Origin: Saprospiraceae bacterium
GTDB lineage: Bacteria; Bacteroidota; Bacteroidia; Chitinophagales; Saprospiraceae
Direction: 5' to 3'
Assembly: GCA_020628755.1 (NCBI GenBank)
Contig: JAHDEQ010000219.1
Coordinates: forward strand, 1-6,773
Length of the DNA: 6,773 nucleotides
Positions 1 through 4,783 of this stretch are shown piece after piece. The translations under genes were made by a program, and so were the position numbers. The notes below the pieces were generated by a model. That model was given only the letters and a program-made list of their open reading frames with translations, had not been told where the DNA came from and searched no databases. Position 1 is the stretch's first letter, and every line of letters starts with the position of its first letter.

Positions 1-4
1 AAAT

Positions 5-2344
5 ATGAGACGATACGATATTTCATTTATATTAATATTTTTTATTATTTCTTTTTGTCAATTGGGAATCGCCCAAAGCAACACCCAAACGATTCGAGGA
101 AAAGTAATTGACAAGGACAATCAACAAGACTTGATTGGTGTAAATATTAGTTTGTTAAATACGGAAACTGGAACAACAAGTGATGATAATGGTAATTTTC
201 GTTTAGAAGAAATTCCTGTAGGACGTTATCAAATTCAGTTTAGTTATTTGGGTTATCAAACCGTTTTGATTCCTGAAATTTTATTGGAAGCTGGAAAAGA
301 ATTGGTCTTAAATATTCAACTTCAAGAGTCGAGTAACGAACTAGAAACCGTTGAAGTGTGTGCTTCTAGCACGGCACTCCATCGTAATGATGTGCCTCTG
401 GGAATTCATACCTTATCTATTGAAGAAACCCGCCGTTTTCCTGCCAATTTCAATGACCCAGTCCGATTAGCCGTAAGTCTGCCAGGTGTCGTCAGCGACA
501 ATGACCAAGCCAATGGTATTTCGATTCGTGGCAATTCTCCTTCGGGAATGGCTTGGCGATTGGAAGGAGTTGAAATAGTCAATCCGAATCACCTCAGCAA
601 TGCTGGTACATTTAGCGACCGCCCCACTGCAAGTGGGGGCGGAGTCAATATTTTAAGCGCACAATTATTGGGCAATTCCAATTTTCTAAAAGGAGCTTCA
701 CCCGTCAGTTTTGGAAATGCGCTTTCAGGTACAATGGATATGCACTTGCGAAAAGGTAATGACGAGCAACGAGAATATACGGTTGAATTGGGATTGTTGG
801 GAGTTGACCTAGCGGCCGAAGGGCCCTTTTCTAAAAAATCAAAGGCTTCTTATTTGATTAATTATCGTTATTCTTTTGTGGGAATACTCGATGCTTTGGG
901 GGTGCAATTGGGCGATGAGGCGATTTCGTTTCAAGACTTAGCTTTTAACGTCAATTTTCCTTTGAAGAAAGGGAATTTCAATCTTTTTGGAGTAGGCGGA
1001 ATTTCTAAAAATGAATTTACAGCGCAGCGTGATACAAGTCTTTGGGAATTTCAAAAAGATAATCAAGATATTTTATTTGAGAACCAAATGGCGGCGTTTG
1101 GTGCTAATTTGAAATTAGCACTCAACCAGCGTTTGGCTTGGACTTCTTCTTTGGTATTTTCGACAGTTGACACCGAAAGACGAAGCGATTTACTTAGAGA
1201 TGATTTGACCGAAGTCCCATTTTTTGAAAGCGATATTCTAAAATATCAAAAACTAGGTTTTAATACGGATTTTTCTTTTAAAGCGAACCCTTCTAATAAG
1301 TTTAAATTTGGAGCGAACGCCACATATCACAATTTCAACAATTTCTCAATCCTCAATTTCTTTGAAACTGTAGCAGCAGGAGATTTTGACGGAATCTTAT
1401 TTCAACCTTATGGCAATTGGCAATTTCAAAAAGGTACTTTTACGAGCAATGTCGGTTTGCAATACAGCCATTTTACACTCAATGGCAGCGATGCCCTTGA
1501 ACCAAGGGCATCTGTGAAATGGGATTTTCGACCCAAGCAATTTTTGGCATTAGCTTATGGTTTGCAAAGTCAATTGCAGCGACCACAAGTTTATACCGCT
1601 AATGTTTCGGAATTTCAAAATAGAGAATTGGGCATGAGTAAAGCGCATCATATGAGTTTGGGTTATACCAACTATTTATCCAATACTACAAAATTGTCTT
1701 TGGAAGCATATTATCAATATTTATTTGATATTCCTATTGTCAACGAAGCCAATCGTTCTTACTCCACACTCAATCTCGTAGAGGCTTGGGTAGATGAAGT
1801 TTTAGAAAACGAAGGAACAGGTACAAACTATGGAATCGAAGCAAGTTTGCAACGCTATATTCAAGGTGATTTTTATTATTTAGTGAATGCTACTTTATAT
1901 CGCTCTCTGTATGTTGGCGGCGATGGAATGGAGCGTTCGAGTCGTTTTGATGGACGCTATATTTTAAATGCAACGCTTGGTAAAGAATGGTCAAAAACAA
2001 AAAAAGGAAAGGATAAAACTTGGGGAGTCAATGCTCGAATTACCAACTTAGGCGGCTTCCGAGAATCGCCAATCGATCTCGTAGCCACGCAAAGCAGTGG
2101 CTACACCCGCTTTGATGAAACACAAGCTTTTTCGCTCGATGGAAGTTCTTATTTTAAAGTGGATATGCGTTTTTATTTTCGTCGAAGCAAAGGGAAACGA
2201 AGTAGCACACTCGCTCTCGATTTACAAAATGCGACCAATCAAGAAAATGTAGCTTATTCGTATTACGATTTTCAACAAGAAGCCATTGTAGTTCGGAATC
2301 AACTCGGTTTAATCCCAAATTTGAGCTATCGCATACAGTTTTGA
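5..2344 (+). CDS. TonB-dependent outer-membrane receptor with carboxypeptidase-regulatory-like N-terminal domain
   Basis: A 779-residue outer-membrane active transporter that would import a ligand using TonB/ExbBD energy; the ligand is not identifiable from sequence. The start at 5 is chosen because a signal peptide follows at once (MRR, then a hydrophobic run, likely cleaved after A23 in GIAQ). Residues about 29-110 form a CarboxypepD_reg-like beta-sandwich (IRGKVIDKDNQ, DDNGNFRLEEIPVGRYQIQF). Residues about 113-250 are the plug, with ISIRGNSPSGMAWRLEGVE, NPNHLS, GGGVNILS and YGNALSG-like FGNALSGTMDM. The rest is a barrel rich in alternating aromatic strands, ending in a terminal Phe (LSYRIQF), the usual BAM-recognition end. 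At 779 residues it is shorter than SusC-type receptors (about 1000), and no SusD-like gene follows. Only four bases upstream are visible, so its promoter and any upstream operon partner cannot be judged. It lies 70 bases before the ceramidase. The family call is very secure; the substrate is unknown. Confidence 0.95.
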   Translation: MRRYDISFILIFFIISFCQLGIAQSNTQTIRGKVIDKDNQQDLIGVNISLLNTETGTTSDDNGNFRLEEIPVGRYQIQFSYLGYQTVLIPEILLEAGKELVLNIQLQESSNELETVEVCASSTALHRNDVPLGIHTLSIEETRRFPANFNDPVRLAVSLPGVVSDNDQANGISIRGNSPSGMAWRLEGVEIVNPNHLSNAGTFSDRPTASGGGVNILSAQLLGNSNFLKGASPVSFGNALSGTMDMHLRKGNDEQREYTVELGLLGVDLAAEGPFSKKSKASYLINYRYSFVGILDALGVQLGDEAISFQDLAFNVNFPLKKGNFNLFGVGGISKNEFTAQRDTSLWEFQKDNQDILFENQMAAFGANLKLALNQRLAWTSSLVFSTVDTERRSDLLRDDLTEVPFFESDILKYQKLGFNTDFSFKANPSNKFKFGANATYHNFNNFSILNFFETVAAGDFDGILFQPYGNWQFQKGTFTSNVGLQYSHFTLNGSDALEPRASVKWDFRPKQFLALAYGLQSQLQRPQVYTANVSEFQNRELGMSKAHHMSLGYTNYLSNTTKLSLEAYYQYLFDIPIVNEANRSYSTLNLVEAWVDEVLENEGTGTNYGIEASLQRYIQGDFYYLVNATLYRSLYVGGDGMERSSRFDGRYILNATLGKEWSKTKKGKDKTWGVNARITNLGGFRESPIDLVATQSSGYTRFDETQAFSLDGSSYFKVDMRFYFRRSKGKRSSTLALDLQNATNQENVAYSYYDFQQEAIVVRNQLGLIPNLSYRIQF
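619..642 (+). repeat. GC-rich inverted repeat inside the receptor plug coding region
   Basis: The left arm CCGCCCCACT (619-628) and right arm AGTGGGGGCGG (632-642) pair over 10 bp with a single bulged G and a GCA loop. It is far more GC-rich than the gene around it. It encodes part of the plug motif DRPTASGGGV (residues 205-214). The Gly-rich motif itself looks typical of plug domains, so the hairpin may be a by-product of protein constraint. Confidence 0.55.
1490..1512 (+). repeat. Perfect 10-bp inverted repeat inside the receptor barrel coding region
   Basis: GATGCCCTTG (1490-1499) and CAAGGGCATC (1503-1512) are exact reverse complements separated by AAC. It encodes residues 496-503, DALEPRAS, which contains the LEPR-type barrel motif often seen in TonB receptors. 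Pairing is directly seen; any function in mRNA folding or stability is inference. Confidence 0.6.
2081..2104 (+). repeat. Perfect 8-bp inverted repeat near the end of the receptor gene
   Basis: GTAGCCAC (2081-2088) and GTGGCTAC (2097-2104) are exact reverse complements around an 8-base loop. It lies in the coding sequence for VATQSSGYT near residues 693-701. No terminator-like T-run follows, and translation continues for 80 more codons, so it is not a terminator. Confidence 0.5.
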
Positions 2345-2356
2345 AGCCGAAAATGC

Positions 2357-2387
2357 TTTGTTTTTTGCGCTTTAAGCAGTATATTTC
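2357..2387 (+). promoter_or_regulatory. Candidate Bacteroidota-type sigma-ABfr promoter for the ceramidase gene
   Basis: TTTG at 2357-2360 and TATATTTC at 2380-2387 are separated by 19 bases. This matches the known Bacteroidota primary promoter form (-33 TTTG or TTG, about 19-20 bases, -7 TAnnTTTG) with one mismatch at the last base of the -7 element. It ends 27 bases before the ceramidase ATG, which would give a leader of roughly 20 bases. There is no obvious terminator between the receptor stop and this site, so it may supplement read-through from the receptor gene. No transcript data are available here. Confidence 0.45.
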
Positions 2388-2414
2388 CATAAAAACAAAC
2401 TCAAAATAGATAAA

Positions 2415-4625
2415 ATGACTACCCAAATTTTACATACGCTTCTATTTTTACTTTTTCTTTCAACCAATATTTCTGCTCAAACAGACAATTATGAAATCGG
2501 TGTCGGAATCTACGACATCACTGGCGAAATTGCCGAAACCAATTTCTTTGGTTATGCTGACCCGCTTCATCGCAACGAAGGCATCCGAGACCGCCAGTAT
2601 GCTCGTGCTTACATTATACAAGAGCCTAACGGTACGCCCGTTGTTTTTGTTTCTATTGACAAAGGAGCTGTTTTTCAAGCTATGAATGTTGCTGTTTTAG
2701 ACAAACTTCAAGCAGCATTCGGTAGTCTATATAATGATAGCAATGTTGTCATCAGCGCAACGCATACGCATGTGGCAGCGGCAAGCTGCTCACACTACGA
2801 CTTATACAGTACAGCTACTGGCGGATATTGGGGTACAAATTTTGACAATGCTATCGAAGGAATTTTTCAAGCCATTGTTCGAGCACACAACAACCTTGCA
2901 CCAGGTCGTATTTATTTCAATAAAGGCTCACTTACCAATGCCAGTATCAACCGTTCGCTCAATGCTTACCAAAATAATGTTGATGCCAGTTTATATCCAA
3001 GTATTGATGATGAAATGACCGTTCTAAAATTCATGCAAGGCTCAACAGAAGTCGGTATGATTTCGTGGTTTGGAGTTCATCCAACCAGTTTAAGCAAAAC
3101 TTACGGTCACAATAGCGCCGATAATAAAGGGTATGCCGCTTTGCGCTTTGAGCGACTCAAAAATTCTAGCTATACCGATTCGGGAGCTTTTGTAGCTGCC
3201 TTTGCCAATACCAATGCTGGCGATATGTCGCCTAATCTCAACCTTCCACCTGCGGGCGATTATTCTACGGATGCTACTGGCCCAGGTGCCAATGAAGAAG
3301 AAAGTTGCGACATTATCGGCTACCGACAATTTGACAAAGCCCTCGAATTGTACAACGCTGCAACAATTCAATTGACGGGTTCTATAGAATCCATCACGCG
3401 TTATGCCGACTTTGCAGATATAACGATTGCACCACGATTTACCGATGGATTGACACAAACTACTTGCCAAGGAGCATTGGGTGCTTCATTTGCGGCTGGT
3501 GCCGAAGATGGCCGTAGTGGCGTTATTGGTTTTACCGAAGGGATGATAAATAATGACCCTGCAAGTGGCGACGCTTTTGAACAATGCCATCAAGAAAAGT
3601 CCATCTTTTTGACACTCGATGATGGAAGTGGTTTGCCACAAACGCCTAGAATTTTACCCAATAGTATTCTCAAAATTGGACAATTTGCTTTACTGGCCGC
3701 TCCTGCGGAATTTACAATTATGGCGGGGCGGAGAGTAAGAGCAACCGTGCAGGCAATGCCCAATACGGGCATTACCGAGACCGTCTTTTCAGGCTACTCG
3801 GATGCTTATGCTGGCTATGTGACCACGCGAGAAGAATACGCACTACAACAATATGAAGGAGCAAGTACTCATTTTGGACCTTGGACTTTGGCAGCTTACC
3901 GTCAGGAATTTGAACGACTCACACAAAAAATGTTTGATTCCACACTCGACCCCTGGGGGTTTCCCGAACCAGCAATTCCTGTTACATCGGCAGGCACAGA
4001 CCAAACTGTCAATGTGTTGTTGGATGACAAACCTTTGTTTACCGATTTTGGAGATGTTGATTCTGACGTTAATGGTTCTTATAATAGAGGTGAAACGGCT
4101 CAAGTCGTTTTCTGGGGCGGGCATCCCAACAATGATTTAAAAACCAATAGTACTTATTTAACGGTTGAATGGTTTGATGGAACGAACTGGATGCCTTTGT
4201 ATTTAGATCGTGATACCAATACTAAACTAACTTGGAGTCGAAATGGTGTTTCTTTTTCACTCATTACCATCCAATGGAAAATTCCTTTTGATGCGCCAAC
4301 AGGCGACTATCGTATCTGCCATTTCGGAAAATGGAAAAATGGTTGGAATGGAGATCTTGCTGATTATTCGGGTTGTAGTAGCACCTTTAATATTGGCCCT
4401 TCGCCTTGTGTAGATGGCTACGAAAACACCAATCAACTCACAGGAATACAATCGCTCAATGAAGATTTTGAAACCAATCTTGGTATTGATTCCGATCAAT
4501 TTATTTCTACAGGAACACTAATTAATTACGATGCAGGGACTTGTATTGACTTATTACCCGATTTTGAAGTAGAATTAGGCGCAGAATTTCATGCTTTTAT
4601 TGAAGGATGCGGTCAAATTCCTTAA
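2415..4625 (+). CDS. Secreted neutral (neutral/alkaline non-lysosomal type) ceramidase with extra C-terminal module
   Basis: Hydrolyses the amide bond of ceramide to sphingoid base and fatty acid, outside the cytoplasm. The chosen ATG is followed by a signal peptide (likely cleaved after A21, NISAQ); the A-rich leader lacks a Shine-Dalgarno, usual for Bacteroidota. The catalytic domain (about 25-520) shows SATHTHV with H117 (zinc ligand by family alignment) and H119, NRS at 179-181, WFGVHPTS with H222, the nucleophile motif NAGDMSPN with S272, APAEFTIMAGRR with E432, and SDAYAGYVTTREEY, where Y468 (or Y465) should be the tyrosine zinc ligand. M271 replaces the commoner Val before the nucleophile. 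Residues about 525-660 match the ceramidase C-terminal Ig-like domain (ETAQVVFWGGHPNNDLK, ITIQWKIP, GDYRICHFGKWK). The remaining residues 661-736 are additional, giving 736 residues against roughly 650-690 for bacterial relatives. All catalytic residues appear present, so activity is expected. Ligand assignments rest on the known Pseudomonas and human enzymes. Confidence 0.95.
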   Translation: MTTQILHTLLFLLFLSTNISAQTDNYEIGVGIYDITGEIAETNFFGYADPLHRNEGIRDRQYARAYIIQEPNGTPVVFVSIDKGAVFQAMNVAVLDKLQAAFGSLYNDSNVVISATHTHVAAASCSHYDLYSTATGGYWGTNFDNAIEGIFQAIVRAHNNLAPGRIYFNKGSLTNASINRSLNAYQNNVDASLYPSIDDEMTVLKFMQGSTEVGMISWFGVHPTSLSKTYGHNSADNKGYAALRFERLKNSSYTDSGAFVAAFANTNAGDMSPNLNLPPAGDYSTDATGPGANEEESCDIIGYRQFDKALELYNAATIQLTGSIESITRYADFADITIAPRFTDGLTQTTCQGALGASFAAGAEDGRSGVIGFTEGMINNDPASGDAFEQCHQEKSIFLTLDDGSGLPQTPRILPNSILKIGQFALLAAPAEFTIMAGRRVRATVQAMPNTGITETVFSGYSDAYAGYVTTREEYALQQYEGASTHFGPWTLAAYRQEFERLTQKMFDSTLDPWGFPEPAIPVTSAGTDQTVNVLLDDKPLFTDFGDVDSDVNGSYNRGETAQVVFWGGHPNNDLKTNSTYLTVEWFDGTNWMPLYLDRDTNTKLTWSRNGVSFSLITIQWKIPFDAPTGDYRICHFGKWKNGWNGDLADYSGCSSTFNIGPSPCVDGYENTNQLTGIQSLNEDFETNLGIDSDQFISTGTLINYDAGTCIDLLPDFEVELGAEFHAFIEGCGQIP
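4395..4622 (+). other. C-terminal appended module of the ceramidase (coat-hanger-stack-like, possible surface or secretion tail)
   Basis: Residues 661-736 follow the last strand of the ceramidase Ig-like domain (STFNI). They begin with PSPCVDGYEN, contain an Ile/Leu-rich beta pattern (ISTGTLINYDAGTCIDLLPD, then FEVELGAEFHAFIEGC), and end in GCGQIP. The AG-x-x-I-x-L-x-P-x-F-x-V-x-x-GA-x-F-x-A-x-I spacing resembles a small module found at the C-termini of many secreted Bacteroidota proteins, named after stacked coat-hanger strands. It carries C665, C710 and C732. It lacks the usual type IX sorting-domain ending (a GxY then KxxK-type finish). A sorting or attachment role is inference. Confidence 0.55.
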
Positions 4626-4682
4626 AAACACGTAATTTCGCAGGCCCATTTATCGTTTCTGTTTCACGTAAGTATAAACCTT

Positions 4683-4760
4683 AAACAAAGTATCACAGAC
4701 TTTAGTCTGTTTCTTATTTCTCTTGTTTGAAACAGACCAAATTTAAAGAGATACTTGTTT
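4683..4760. repeat. Nested and mutually exclusive inverted repeats between ceramidase and propeller genes
   Basis: Three pairings can be read directly. An outer pair joins AAACAAAGTATC (4683-4694) to GATACTTGTTT (4750-4760), 11 bp with one bulged A. Inside, ACAGACT (4695-4701) pairs with AGTCTGT (4704-4710). The same central arm, GTCTGTTTC (4705-4713), also pairs perfectly over 9 bp with GAAACAGAC (4729-4737), with TTT/AAA extending this stem beyond one mismatch. The two inner hairpins exclude each other. A separate small palindrome, TTGTTTCAACAA, lies at 4755-4766. This could be a terminator region, an attenuator-like switch in the leader of the next gene, or a dispersed REP-like element. 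Confidence 0.6.
4695..4719 (+). terminator. Candidate intrinsic terminator after the ceramidase gene
   Basis: The hairpin ACAGAC-TTTA-GTCTGT (4695-4710, extendable to 7 bp with a 2-base loop) is followed by the T-rich tract TTCTTATTT. It begins 70 bases after the ceramidase stop. The stem is short and only moderately GC-rich and the T-tract is interrupted, so termination strength is uncertain. The downstream arm can instead pair with 4729-4737, which would break this hairpin. Confidence 0.4.
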
Positions 4761-4783
4761 CAACAATCAGAACCAAATCTAAA

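Noticed and set aside
5..76. Possible lipoprotein signal around C18 of the receptor
   Set aside because: The residues before C18 are ISF, with Phe next to the cysteine, which does not fit a lipobox; a normal signal peptidase I site after A23 fits better, as expected for a barrel protein.
5..2344. SusC-type polysaccharide-utilisation receptor
   Set aside because: The protein is about 200 residues shorter than SusC-type receptors, and the next gene is a ceramidase, not SusD or a glycan enzyme.
2154..2426. Antisense open frame across the end of the receptor gene and the gap
   Set aside because: It overlaps the well-supported receptor coding sequence and the promoter region, shows no recognisable motif, and has a composition expected from the reverse strand of a real gene.
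2771..2794. Inverted repeat in the ceramidase gene over the metal-binding region (TGTGGCAGC with GCTGCTCACA)
   Set aside because: Imperfect with a bulge, and located in codons under strong protein constraint; no reason to prefer function over chance.
3090..3470. Antisense open frame of 126 codons within the ceramidase gene
   Set aside because: It lies wholly opposite strongly conserved ceramidase motifs, including the nucleophile region, and has no domain or leader of its own.
4629..4671. Direct repeat CACGTAA at 4629-4635 and 4665-4671
   Set aside because: Only 7 bases, two copies and no flanking symmetry; easily explained by chance.
4726..4759. Promoter for the propeller gene (TTTG at 4726, TACTTGTT at 4752)
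   Set aside because: The -7 element matches TAnnTTTG poorly and the 22-base spacing is long, so it was not annotated.
4683..4766. CRISPR-like repeat array
   Set aside because: The repeats are short, overlapping and inverted, with no regular spacers and no cas genes nearby.
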